Assembly: GCA_002897635.1 (NCBI GenBank)
Contig: BDTD01000011.1
Span: 2,501 to 66,500, forward strand
Length of the DNA: 64,000 bases
Direction: 5' to 3'
Source of the DNA: a bacterium BMS3Abin11
Lineage (GTDB): Bacteria; Pseudomonadota; Gammaproteobacteria; BMS3Bbin11
The position numbers and the translations under genes were made by a program. Shown here one piece after another: positions 31,850 to 39,893 of this stretch (the first letter of the stretch is position 1; each line of letters opens with the position of its first letter). The notes under the pieces were generated by a model, which saw only the letters and a list, made by a program, of their open reading frames with translations, did no database searches and was not told the DNA's origin.

Positions 31850-32009
31850 CTTTTTTACCTCTGGGTAATTATTAATATTAATAGTTTATCTACCCGGACT
31901 TGTCTTTGTTGTTTCCAGGCAACTTGAACTATTTATTTTGACTCTCAGTGGCTGTAAGCATGGTCAAATTTTATTTGTAAGTCAATAAAAACGCCGTGAT
32001 TCTTTTCAT

Positions 32010-32025
32010 TGTGATACAAATCACA
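32010..32025. promoter_or_regulatory. CRP/FNR-superfamily-type palindrome upstream of the fadL-like gene
   Basis: TGTGATACAAATCACA is a perfect match to the CRP consensus TGTGA-N6-TCACA. It is 161 bases from the fadL-like start, in a 299-base gap. Binding by a CRP or Vfr homologue is inferred. Confidence 0.5.
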
Positions 32026-32045
32026 TTATTTTGTTTCAATTAGGC

Positions 32046-32074
32046 AAAAACCCCCACATTGGTACGGGGGTTTA
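32046..32074 (-). terminator. Terminator downstream of dsrE2
   Basis: AAACCCCC pairs with GGGGGTTT around a ten-base loop, with a U run in the minus direction; about 75 bases beyond the dsrE2 stop. Confidence 0.75.
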
Positions 32075-32148
32075 CTAAGGGAATCAGGGATATTTTTGTG
32101 TCCATACTGGCTTTTATGGAGTAAATTAACCCTAAGTCCGACGGACCC

Positions 32149-32628
32149 CTAGATGTACAGTGTAATATTTGCATCACCCGCAAATTCAAAGAAGGTCGCG
32201 GCTCCGACAAAATCCAGGCCATCAAGAAAATCACTCTTGTTCATATCAAAGAGATCTACAGTCATTTGACAGGCGACCAGTTTCACTTCAGCTTCAATAC
32301 AGAGTTCACGCAGATCTTCGATACTGGCAACACCTTTTTTCTTCATGGTATTTTTCATCATCATAGTCATAATGCTTTCCATACCGGGGATCGCCGTACC
32401 CAGCACAGGAAACCACTTGTCCATACCCATAGGCATAGGCATGCCCGGATTACCAAGCGGACTAACTTTCAGGTTCAGATGTTTCTTCAGCAATTGCAGA
32501 CCGTAAAAAGTAAAGAAGATCATCACATCGTAACCCAGTGCTGCGGCAGTTGATGACAGAATAAAAGGAGGATAGGCCCAGTCCAGGGTGCCCTTGGTTG
32601 CTATAATAGCGAGTTTCTTTTCAGACAT
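32149..32628 (-). CDS. DsrE2-type sulfur-carrier protein (DsrE/F/H-like)
   Basis: DsrE-fold protein of the DsrE2 branch, which in sulfur oxidisers works with TusA (and often a rhodanese) in cytoplasmic persulfide transfer. The ATG at 32628 is used because GGAGTG lies six bases upstream; 159 residues. N-terminal KKLAIIATKGTLDWAYPPFILSSTAAALGYDV is typical. A cysteine in KLVACQMTVDLF near residue 117 is the likely active thiol. It is 39 bases downstream of tusA; no rhodanese gene is present next to them. Confidence 0.85.
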   Translation of the reverse strand: MSEKKLAIIATKGTLDWAYPPFILSSTAAALGYDVMIFFTFYGLQLLKKHLNLKVSPLGNPGMPMPMGMDKWFPVLGTAIPGMESIMTMMMKNTMKKKGVASIEDLRELCIEAEVKLVACQMTVDLFDMNKSDFLDGLDFVGAATFFEFAGDANITLYI

Positions 32629-32675
32629 AACATTCACTCCACGGCACTACACCGTTAGTTAAGATAAAATTAAAA

Positions 32676-32906
32676 TTAACCTTTTTTCATCAAAAAAGTG
32701 AACTCACCACCATTTTCTACAGATTCCATTAGTTCATTGCCAGTCTGCTTTGCAAAAGCTTCAAAATCTTTTACCGAACCGGGATCGGTGGCTAGAATAC
32801 GTAGCACTTGCCCGCTCTCCAGTCCATTAATTGCTTTTTTTGCCCGTAGGATAGGAAGCGGACAGTTCAATCCGCGTGCGTCAAGTTCTTGATCAAAATC
32901 AGACAT
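32676..32906 (-). CDS. tusA: TusA-family sulfurtransferase
   Basis: Small sulfur carrier; 76 residues. The active-site cysteine is in DARGLNCPLPILRAKKAI (Cys at residue 15 in the CPxP context). GGAG precedes the ATG at 32906. It heads a two-gene unit with dsrE2. In sulfur oxidisers this pair feeds sulfane sulfur to Dsr or Hdr-like oxidation; the downstream system is not in this window. Confidence 0.92.
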   Translation of the reverse strand: MSDFDQELDARGLNCPLPILRAKKAINGLESGQVLRILATDPGSVKDFEAFAKQTGNELMESVENGGEFTFLMKKG

Positions 32907-33337
32907 GGTTTACTCCAGAATTAAAAGTAGATGATATTATTAATAAATAATTACATTGAATAGGGTTGGGATTATCGCTACTGATACACAGACGAACAGT
33001 AATCATTGCCTGTATAACCTGTATAATAGCTGCTTTTCACGCAAAGATTATTATACATTTTACGCATTGGGCATAATAATTCAATGCGCAGGCGAAACAC
33101 AAGTAAATCACCTTAAGGGTGCCCTATAAATTAAAAGGGTACCCTTAATCATGTTAAAACAAATCGAGCTTATATAGCTTGCGCTGATATAATACAGTAA
33201 TGAAACTGTATCTGTGATTACTTCTATCAACTGACAGGCATGTACGCTAAGCCGTAAAATGACAGCTTCCATCCTGAGATCACATACAAAGATTACCCAT
33301 TCTCACAAAACACAAACAACACACTCTATATGTATTC
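32907..33337. other. 431-base gap between tusA and bepA with a short palindrome
   Basis: No gene seen. A small inverted pair at 33112-33149 (TTAAGGGTGCCCT and AGGGTACCCTTAA) resembles the ends of the CCTCTRATT-type elements reduced to almost nothing but the tips. The remainder must carry the divergent tusA and bepA promoters; I see no clear operator. Confidence 0.5.
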
Positions 33338-34789
33338 ATGTACCGTAAATTCATAAATTTTTTTCTTCTGATACTGCCGTTGGCGCTTTCATCACTTACT
33401 ATTCCTGCCCAGGGGCAGACCTCTGACTTTAACCTGCCTGACCTCGGCGACGAATCCTACAATGCCATGTCCCCACTTGAGCAGAAGCAGTTGGGTGAAA
33501 AATTTTATCGCCAGGCTCGCACCTATATGAATCTGGTCGACGACCCTGAGTTAAAAGAGTATCTAGATGACCTGGGCAATAGATTAATTGAAGGTGCCGG
33601 CCTGGCCAGGAACAGCTTCACCTTTTTCATGATTAATGATAATTCTGTCAACGCCTTCGCTGTTCCCGGAGGCTATATAGGGGTGAATACCGGGCTACTA
33701 TTAACCGCAAAAAATGAAGCAGAAGTTGCTTCGGTGCTAGGCCATGAAATTGCACATGTTACGCAGCAGCATATCCCCCGTATGATAAGCGCGCAGAAGA
33801 AAAACCTGCTGCCTAATCTGGCCACATTGCTAGCAGGCATTCTGTTAGGGGGTCAGGCCACCGAAGCCGCCATCGCTATCACATCAGCCAGATCTCTGGA
33901 CAACCAACTCACATTCACGCGTGCATTTGAGCGCGAAGCAGATCGAATTGGAATAAACGTGCTTGCCAACTCAGGCTATGACACCAATGCCATGCCTGCT
34001 TTTTTTCAGCGCATGCAGCAGGCCAACATCCTGAATGAAACCAACGCCCCGCAATTTCTGCTGACTCACCCGATCACCACTGACCGTATCGCCGAGGCAA
34101 AAGCCAGAGCAGCTAACTACCCTCATATAGCAACAAACGATAACACCCGGTTTACGCTGATCCATGCAAAATTGAGCGTAATGAATGCAGATGCCAATGA
34201 CGCTGAAAGCCGCTATAGAGAAAAAATTCGTAAAAATGGGACAAAATTCACCCTGGCAGATCATTACGGCCTGGCTCTTGCATTGTTGAAAGGAAAAAAA
34301 TATAAAGCAGCGAGAAAAGAAACCGCCTTATTACTTGATCGGGCGCCAGATCAAATGTTATTCAGAATACTGGAAGCTCAGATAGCGTCTGCCGAAGGGA
34401 ACAATGATAAATCCCTGAAGCTTTTCCGCGATATCTATAAAGCTGACAAATCATCACTCTCTGCAATTACCTATTACGCAGAAGCCCTGGCCCATCATGG
34501 CAACTATGCCGAAGCACGAAAAGTGTTGCGTAAGGCCGTCAGAAAATTCCCAAAAAGTGTTCTTTTTTACGAAAAGTTATCGCAGGCAGAAAGCAAAACC
34601 GGTTCGAAAATGGAATCTCATCGCGCGCTGGCCGAAGCCTATGCGTTACTCGGGAATTACCCTTCAGCTACACAGCAACTTAATATTGCGCGCACATTTG
34701 CCAGCAAAGATGATTTCTATGCACAGGCCAGTATTACGGCAAGAATCAAAGAAATAAAGAACCTTGCAGCATTAGAGAAAGAAAAATAA
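33338..34789 (+). CDS. bepA: BepA-like M48 metalloprotease with TPR domain
   Basis: Periplasmic zinc protease and chaperone for outer-membrane protein assembly. 483 residues; signal peptide through about residue 26 (FFLLILPLALSSLTIPAQG). The zinc motif is GHEIAHVTQQH near residue 138, with the third ligand in EREADRIG near residue 200. The C-terminal 200 residues contain TPR repeats (YYAEALAHHGNYAEARKVL). It lies before the sox operon but is separated by 199 bases, so probably independent of it. Confidence 0.92.
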   Translation: MYRKFINFFLLILPLALSSLTIPAQGQTSDFNLPDLGDESYNAMSPLEQKQLGEKFYRQARTYMNLVDDPELKEYLDDLGNRLIEGAGLARNSFTFFMINDNSVNAFAVPGGYIGVNTGLLLTAKNEAEVASVLGHEIAHVTQQHIPRMISAQKKNLLPNLATLLAGILLGGQATEAAIAITSARSLDNQLTFTRAFEREADRIGINVLANSGYDTNAMPAFFQRMQQANILNETNAPQFLLTHPITTDRIAEAKARAANYPHIATNDNTRFTLIHAKLSVMNADANDAESRYREKIRKNGTKFTLADHYGLALALLKGKKYKAARKETALLLDRAPDQMLFRILEAQIASAEGNNDKSLKLFRDIYKADKSSLSAITYYAEALAHHGNYAEARKVLRKAVRKFPKSVLFYEKLSQAESKTGSKMESHRALAEAYALLGNYPSATQQLNIARTFASKDDFYAQASITARIKEIKNLAALEKEK

Positions 34790-34988
34790 CGAAAAATACT
34801 GCCTGATAAAGTAAAAAAAGCTAGTAAATTGAGTCTCTCTGGAAAAAAATTGCAATAATCCCTTTGCGATTACCGCAAATATATGTATGCTATACGTCAC
34901 AAAATAAACGCCGCTGTGTATTGGCATAAAGATCAAACGCATTCCGGCATATCTAATTAGTTCTAGTGCTTGAGGAGGCCACAAAATT

Positions 34989-35414
34989 ATGAGGAAATAT
35001 TTCTCTCTAGTCGCAACTGCAGGGGCAGTATTTTTAGCGGGTAACCTTGCTATGATACCTGTTGCTTCTGCTGGCGAAAAAAGTCTACCCACCGAAAAAC
35101 AATGCAAAGCGTCGAAGCCGACCGATGCAGCCACTAAAGGCTGGTGTGTCATTATTACCCGTAAACAAGGTAACTGCCTGGCCTGTCACGATGTAGTGAC
35201 CAAAAGATGGCCTGCTGATCTGCCTGCATCTGGCAACGTCGGCCCACCATTGGTCAGCATGAAAGCACGTTTCCCTGATAAAGCGAAACTTCGTGCTCAA
35301 ATCTGGGATGCTACGGCTGCTAACCCTAATACAGTCATGCCTCCTTTCGGGCGTCACAAAATAATTTCTGAAAGCGATATCGATAACATTGTTACATTTC
35401 TATACACCATCTAG
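34989..35414 (+). CDS. soxX: SoxX, monoheme cytochrome c subunit of SoxAX
   Basis: Periplasmic electron-accepting subunit of the SoxAX enzyme that attaches thiosulfate to SoxYZ. 141 residues; signal peptide to about residue 29, heme motif CLACH near residue 58, and the distal-methionine region TVMPPFG near residue 118. AGGAGG precedes the ATG. First gene of soxXYZA. Confidence 0.95.
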   Translation: MRKYFSLVATAGAVFLAGNLAMIPVASAGEKSLPTEKQCKASKPTDAATKGWCVIITRKQGNCLACHDVVTKRWPADLPASGNVGPPLVSMKARFPDKAKLRAQIWDATAANPNTVMPPFGRHKIISESDIDNIVTFLYTI

Positions 35415-35456
35415 TATAAGATGGTGTCAATTCAAAACTCAGGAGAGCTTGGAAAC

Positions 35457-35921
35457 ATGAAGCGTAGAACATTTCTGAAAGGAACAGTCGCTACTAGCGC
35501 ACTGGCTGTCGCAGCTGGTGCCGGCTTACTTAGATCAGGGCAGGCACTTGCAGCCGGATGGCCAACCGCAGCATTTGCTGCCACCGACCTCGCTGCAGCA
35601 AGCAAAGCAGTCTTTGGCTCTAAAGGAGCAGTAAGTAAAGACATCAAAATCAAAGCACCATTACAGGCTGAAAACGGAGCTGTTGTTCCAATCAAAATCT
35701 CGACAGCACTGCCTGACGTCAAGAGCATCGCAATTTTTGTTGCGAAAAACCCTAGACCACTGTCAACGAAAGTGGACTTTAGCGGCGGCGCTGAAGGATT
35801 TTACACTACTCGTGTAAAAATGGGCAAAACCTCAGACGTCTTCGCCTATGTCAATTCGGGCGGGAAAATACTGAAAAATTCCGCAATGATCAAAGTAACC
35901 GTCGGCGGATGTGGTGGTTAA
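35457..35921 (+). CDS. soxY: SoxY, sulfur-carrier subunit
   Basis: Carries sulfur intermediates as a thiol adduct on its C-terminal cysteine. The ATG at 35457 has AGGAGAG upstream and opens a twin-arginine signal (MKRRTFLKGTVATSALAVAA); the frame to 35421 precedes it and is not needed. 154 residues, ending in the required GGCGG. Folded export together with SoxZ is implied by the Tat signal. Confidence 0.96.
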   Translation: MKRRTFLKGTVATSALAVAAGAGLLRSGQALAAGWPTAAFAATDLAAASKAVFGSKGAVSKDIKIKAPLQAENGAVVPIKISTALPDVKSIAIFVAKNPRPLSTKVDFSGGAEGFYTTRVKMGKTSDVFAYVNSGGKILKNSAMIKVTVGGCGG

Positions 35922-35958
35922 ACCATCCCCGCATGTCAACAGCTAAGGTACTGAAATA

Positions 35959-36267
35959 ATGGCAACGAAAATTAAAGCCCGTAAAAAGGGAAACGCAACT
36001 GAAATCCTCGTACTGGTCCAGCATCCTATGGAAACTGGAAACCGCAAGGATAAGAAAACCAAAAAGTTGATACCTGCTAACTTCATCCAGACAATGATTT
36101 TTTCCGTCAATGGCAAAACTGTGGCTGATGCATCTTTGGGCATTGGTATCTCCAAGAACCCACTGGTCGGTATTCGCGTCAAGAATGCAAAATCCGGCGA
36201 TAAAATCAATGTTTCTTGGAAAGATAACATGGGTAAGACCGGCAGCGCCAAAACAACCGTAAAATAA
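35959..36267 (+). CDS. soxZ: SoxZ, partner of SoxY
   Basis: Forms the SoxYZ carrier; no signal peptide of its own, so it rides with SoxY through Tat. 102 residues, conserved NFIQTMIFSVNGKTVADASLG and KSGDKINVSWKDNMG. AAGG precedes the ATG. Third gene of the operon. Confidence 0.96.
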   Translation: MATKIKARKKGNATEILVLVQHPMETGNRKDKKTKKLIPANFIQTMIFSVNGKTVADASLGIGISKNPLVGIRVKNAKSGDKINVSWKDNMGKTGSAKTTVK

Positions 36268-36334
36268 GTATATCTATTACGGAATGACCAGGTCAGTCAA
36301 AACTGGCCTGGTCATGACTACCAGGAGGAGTATT

Positions 36335-37192
36335 ATGAATAAAAAACTTATATTAGTGCTTGCGGGTCTCGGCATTGCTCTCGGGGCACCGATAACAGCA
36401 ACCGCAACACCTCAAGATGACCTGAAGCAATTCCAGGCCTTTTACAAAAAACGTTTCCCGACAGTCCCACTGGAAGCATATAAAGATGGTGTAAATGTAC
36501 TGCCACAATATGCGGATCAGGTTGAAAACTGGAAACTGTTGATGGAATTTCCGCCCTATGATGAGGAAGTAGACAAAGCCGAGAAACTCTGGAACACACC
36601 ATTTGCTAACGGTAAAACTTATGCCAGCTGTTTCAAAAATGGTGCTAAAGGACTGGCAGTCGGCTACCCTTTCTACGATACAAAGAGCAAGCAGGTACGT
36701 ACTGTCGTAGGAGACATCAATGAATGCCGTGTTCGTAATGGTGAAAAACCCATCAAGAACCTGAAATATGGTGATATGGCCAGATTGGCTATTGCCTTCA
36801 AAATGCGTTCAAACGGCAAAAAGATGGCTGTGAAGATAGATAGTCCTGGGGCAATAGCCGCCTATGAAAAAGGTAAGCAGTTCTATTGGGCACGCCGTGG
36901 GCAGCTGAACTTTTCCTGTGCCGGATGTCATGTACAAAATGCCGGCAACACAGTACGTGGTAATGTCCTGGGCGCCGGACTTGGTCATGGCGTAGGCTTC
37001 CCGGTTTACCGAACCAAGTGGGCACTCAAAGGTAAGCCCCTTGGCACCCTGCACCGTCGCTATGGGGGTTGTAACAAACAGGTGCGTGCTAAACCTCTGA
37101 AACCTCAAAGTGAAGCATATAAAAATCTTGAGCTATACGAGGCATACATGAACACAGGTATCCCCATCGAGGTACCCAGTCAGCGTATGTGA
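36335..37192 (+). CDS. soxA: SoxA, catalytic cytochrome c subunit (monoheme type)
   Basis: With SoxX forms the c-type cytochrome that conjugates thiosulfate to SoxYZ. The ATG at 36335 has AGGAGG upstream and opens a signal peptide (MNKKLILVLAGLGIALG); 285 residues. Only one heme motif is present, SCAGCH near residue 194; the first heme site of diheme SoxA is replaced by isolated cysteines (TYASCFKNG, NECRVRNG). The active-site cysteine ligand is in RRYGGCNKQVRA near residue 246. Last gene of the cluster, followed by a terminator. Confidence 0.95.
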   Translation: MNKKLILVLAGLGIALGAPITATATPQDDLKQFQAFYKKRFPTVPLEAYKDGVNVLPQYADQVENWKLLMEFPPYDEEVDKAEKLWNTPFANGKTYASCFKNGAKGLAVGYPFYDTKSKQVRTVVGDINECRVRNGEKPIKNLKYGDMARLAIAFKMRSNGKKMAVKIDSPGAIAAYEKGKQFYWARRGQLNFSCAGCHVQNAGNTVRGNVLGAGLGHGVGFPVYRTKWALKGKPLGTLHRRYGGCNKQVRAKPLKPQSEAYKNLELYEAYMNTGIPIEVPSQRM

Positions 37193-37211
37193 TCATTACT
37201 GTATGATTAAA

Positions 37212-37237
37212 AGCCCGGCGTCGCCGGGCTTTTTTTT
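37212..37237 (+). terminator. Terminator of the sox operon
   Basis: Perfect stem AGCCCGGC/GCCGGGCT with loop GTC, followed by eight T; 20 bases past the soxA stop codon. It closes soxXYZA before cmoB. Confidence 0.95.
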
Positions 37238-37300
37238 GCCTGCAAACCTGTATAATCTATATAACAGCACAACTTATGGCACACCTCTCAGCTTAAAAGA

Positions 37301-38269
37301 ATGAACCACCCGGACTCCTGGTCAACATATTTCAAAGACACGGCCTTGCAGGACTGGCTAAATGAACAACTAACACTATCCGATAGCATTTGCGCTGCCC
37401 ATGGTGACTACAGGCGCTGGCATCAAACACTGAAACAACTCTCCCAGTACAGCACAGAAAAATACAATCTTTCACTGCCCACAATCCAGATTGGCGAAAA
37501 GCGTCAATTAAACCAGGACAAATATGATCACCTGGAAGATCAACTTCGGAACTTACACCCCTGGCGCAAAGGCCCCTTTAACATCTTTGGGGTAGAAATA
37601 AACAGTGAATGGCGCTCTGATTTCAAATGGCAAAAACTCGCAGACAAAATTAGCCCTCTGAAATCAAGAAAAATCCTGGATGTTGGCTGTGGCAATGGGT
37701 ACTTTATGCTGCGCATGTTAGGAGAAGGTGCAAAATGGGTATTAGGTATTGACCCTGCTGTACTGTTCAATATGCAGTTCAGAGCACTCACCCAGTCTAT
37801 TTCTCATAACATCAATGCACGTATCCTACCTGTCGGCATCAATGACCTGCCTGCTCATCTGGCATGCTTTGACAGCGTTTTTTCCATGGGGGTCCTCTAT
37901 CACAGACGCTCGCCCATTGATCACCTTAGCAGGCTATACTCATGCCTCAGGCCGGGTGGAGAATTAGTTCTTGAAACACTGGTACTCGATGAGCCAGGAG
38001 AAAAATTATTAGTACCACATTCCCGTTATGCAAAGATGAGAAACGTCTGGTTTATACCGACGACCACAACATTGACGATATGGCTACATCGTACTGGATT
38101 CAACAAAATTAAACTTGTGGACGTTTCCACCACAAGCCGGGAAGAACAAAGGTCTACCGACTGGATGAAATATGAATCTCTGTCTGATTTTCTTGACCTA
38201 GACGATCAAAGTAAAACGGTTGAAGGCCATCCTGCACCAACGAGGGCAATCTTTGTCGCAAGTAGATAG
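37301..38269 (+). CDS. cmoB: tRNA U34 carboxymethyltransferase
   Basis: Uses carboxy-SAM to make 5-carboxymethoxyuridine at the wobble position of tRNA. 322 residues. Rossmann motif ILDVGCGNGYFMLRML near residue 125, plus WRKGPFNIFGVEINSEWRSD and GVLYHRRSPIDHL typical of CmoB. No cmoA is adjacent in this window. Identification is by overall family pattern. Confidence 0.93.
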   Translation: MNHPDSWSTYFKDTALQDWLNEQLTLSDSICAAHGDYRRWHQTLKQLSQYSTEKYNLSLPTIQIGEKRQLNQDKYDHLEDQLRNLHPWRKGPFNIFGVEINSEWRSDFKWQKLADKISPLKSRKILDVGCGNGYFMLRMLGEGAKWVLGIDPAVLFNMQFRALTQSISHNINARILPVGINDLPAHLACFDSVFSMGVLYHRRSPIDHLSRLYSCLRPGGELVLETLVLDEPGEKLLVPHSRYAKMRNVWFIPTTTTLTIWLHRTGFNKIKLVDVSTTSREEQRSTDWMKYESLSDFLDLDDQSKTVEGHPAPTRAIFVASR

Positions 38270-38367
38270 CCAAAATAAAGACAGAATTAATAAATGGCCT
38301 GTCTTACATGCGATAGCAGGTATCCGGCAAGCCTTTGATTTAGACTAAATATCACCGGTCATTTTCA

Positions 38368-38541
38368 TTAATTGATTAGAGGTTCCTTAATATCTTGCTC
38401 CGGCTCAAGGGTACTAACAGAATTCAGACAAAGACCCTCACCAGACAATGCTGCTACCTCTGCATCGATATCATCCAATGAGACATCTTCCAGATTTAAT
38501 GCTTTAATAATCATCACAGCAATTTCTCGTTCCAACGACAT
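38368..38541 (-). pseudogene. Truncated acyl-carrier-protein gene
   Basis: A 57-residue frame (MSLEREIAVMIIKALNLED, then SLDDIDAEVAALSGEGLCLNS) matches the first half of the acyl carrier proteins that read LFGEGLGLDSIDALE. The expected phosphopantetheine site is degraded to LCLNSVST, and the frame ends inside a half copy of the CCTCTRATT-type repeat at 38371-38392. About a third of a normal ~85-residue ACP is missing and no partner genes are nearby, so this looks like a relic cut by the repeat. Confidence 0.6.
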
Positions 38542-38576
38542 TTATTTCCACCCCACTTTTTATTTATTTGTAATAT

Positions 38577-38640
38577 CGATTAACAACACCCTATTTAGAA
38601 AATTAGCATAAAAATACCATTCGTCAAGAAATAATGACCG
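38577..38640. repeat. Direct repeat, left copy of pair flanking the csrA segment
   Basis: About 64 bases (begins CGATTAACAACACC, includes AAAAATACCATTCGTCAAG) that recur with some changes at 39391-39450. The pair brackets about 750 bases holding a short inverted-repeat element and csrA. Confidence 0.75.
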
Positions 38641-38766
38641 TCTATCTAAGATGGTCTAGTTAAAACCCAAAAAAACAGCGGCAGAAGGACTGGTGAAACA
38701 GGGTTTTGCTGGAAGAAAGCAGGATGCGTGAAATGAGGAGTTATTTGTCCACCTACGTTTCTCTTA

Positions 38767-38933
38767 CTAGGAGCCTGTCGGGTTTAGCTGTTTTGGAACT
38801 AAATTAACGAGATCGAATAAAATGAGTTTATCATGTGAGGAGAATGGTTGTTCCATTTGACGATCAGGATAAGCTCAGTTTATCGATATTCGTGGATTTT
38901 GAACGAAACATGTTAAGCCCGACAGGCTCCTAG
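38767..38933. mobile_element. Short inverted-repeat element, second family
   Basis: 167 bases bounded by CTAGGAGCCTGTCGGGTTTA and its near-perfect inverse TAAGCCCGACAGGCTCCTAG. No coding capacity. The ends differ from those of the 57128 element, although the length and CTAG borders are the same. Non-autonomous element; the mobilising transposase is not in the window. The 581-base gap 38542-39122 otherwise holds the direct repeat and a small stem (CCATCATCAT/ATGATGATGG, 39072-39105) downstream of csrA. Confidence 0.75.
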
Positions 38934-39122
38934 AGAGTAACTAATTTAATTCGACAGAAACAGTGGAATTCGGAAATCCTGCACCGCCTCGACCAGGGCA
39001 GGGTTACCATCAGGCAGAAAATACTACGATAAATACCTTCACATCTGACTTTCCCAGTATTGTACTTTGGAACCATCATCATCCATCACCGGATCTATGA
39101 TGATGGTCACTATAGCTGGCTG

Positions 39123-39305
39123 TCAGTCTCCATCTTCAAGGTTTTCGTGTTTGATCTTTTCGTAGATTTCTTTCCGGTGTACCGGTACCTTTTTTGGCGC
39201 ATTTATCCCGATGCTGACTTGATTTCTATTGACTCCAAGCACAGTTACCTGAATCTGATCACCGATATTTAACGTCTCGCCTGTACGTCTTGTTAATATA
39301 AGCAC
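39123..39305 (-). CDS. csrA: Carbon storage regulator CsrA
   Basis: RNA-binding dimer that blocks or stabilises mRNAs at GGA-loop motifs; regulates glycogen, motility and c-di-GMP genes in other gammaproteobacteria. 60 residues: [42 protein letters not shown]. The start is GTG at 39305 with AAGGAG upstream. It is isolated from its usual neighbours and lies between repeats. A second csrA elsewhere in the genome is possible. It shares the window with glycogen and diguanylate-cyclase genes, but the link is inferred. Confidence 0.95.
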   Translation of the reverse strand: MLILTRRTGETLNIGDQIQVTVLGVNRNQVSIGINAPKKVPVHRKEIYEKIKHENLEDGD

Positions 39306-39390
39306 TATCTCATCTCCTTGAATATTATATTTCAGCCACTATGGCTCTTCCGTGAAGCTTTCGCCTCCTCTAAAAAAGTCAATCAATATT

Positions 39391-39450
39391 CGATTAACTA
39401 AAACCTAATTTAAAAAATAGCAGAAAAATACCATTCATCAAGATAAACGG
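39391..39450. repeat. Direct repeat, right copy
   Basis: Partner of 38577-38640 (CGATTAACTAAAACC, AAAAATACCATTCATCAAG). It overlaps the left arm of the perfect hairpin at 39410-39492. Confidence 0.75.
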
Positions 39451-39492
39451 TCATTTTTACTTGATGAATGGTATTTTTCTGCTATTTTTTAA
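39410..39492. repeat. 33-bp perfect inverted repeat (17-base loop) upstream of csrA
   Basis: Arms 39410-39442 and 39460-39492 are exact reverse complements; the loop is 17 bases. A-rich and T-rich outer ends would let it act as a bidirectional terminator between csrA (minus) and the small gene at 39547 (plus), but it is upstream of both, so a cruciform, recombination or RNA-processing role is also possible. Confidence 0.8.
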
Positions 39493-39546
39493 GGGAAGAG
39501 ATAAACATTGATATAAGTGTTTGATGTCTAACCCAGGGAAGAAATA

Positions 39547-39807
39547 ATGTTAAGTTGTAAGAAAAATAGAGAACAAAGTAATTTTGGTGAGTTTATCGAA
39601 CAGAAGACAAGGATGTTCCATTCAAAAGTAGTGTATGCGCTGAATCGTAAACATGAGCATTTCTTTAGCAAAAGAGATGTGTTGAATGGCAATATTGATA
39701 CGCGCTGCAAGGTGTGTGGAATCCTTCTGTCAGAATATCGCGCCCAGAAAAGGTTTGAAGAAATGAATACTCTGATTATTACTCGACGGAGAGAAGAATA
39801 CGGTTAA
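39547..39807 (+). CDS. Small HxH/CxxC protein, paralogue of the one at 63775
   Basis: 86 residues. AGGGAAG precedes the ATG. The middle reads HEHFFSKRDVLNGNIDTRCKVCGILLSEYRAQKR: two histidines, then CxxC, likely one zinc site. The same pattern recurs in the gene at 63775 (HKHYFSKKDV, RCKICGMLLSEFR). Basic overall (many K and R), so nucleic-acid binding is plausible. No family recognised. Confidence 0.65.
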   Translation: MLSCKKNREQSNFGEFIEQKTRMFHSKVVYALNRKHEHFFSKRDVLNGNIDTRCKVCGILLSEYRAQKRFEEMNTLIITRRREEYG

Positions 39808-39893
39808 GTCTTCCGTTTCTTTACGCTAATTTCCCCAGATATCTGCCTGCATTCAATCGAGTAGACCTTCAAAAAAGCTGGAAAACAAACACC

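Noticed and set aside
38940-39020. Minus-strand string LPDGNPALVEAVQDFRIP as a possible gene fragment
   Set aside because: Too short (about 25 residues between stops) and no family recognised.
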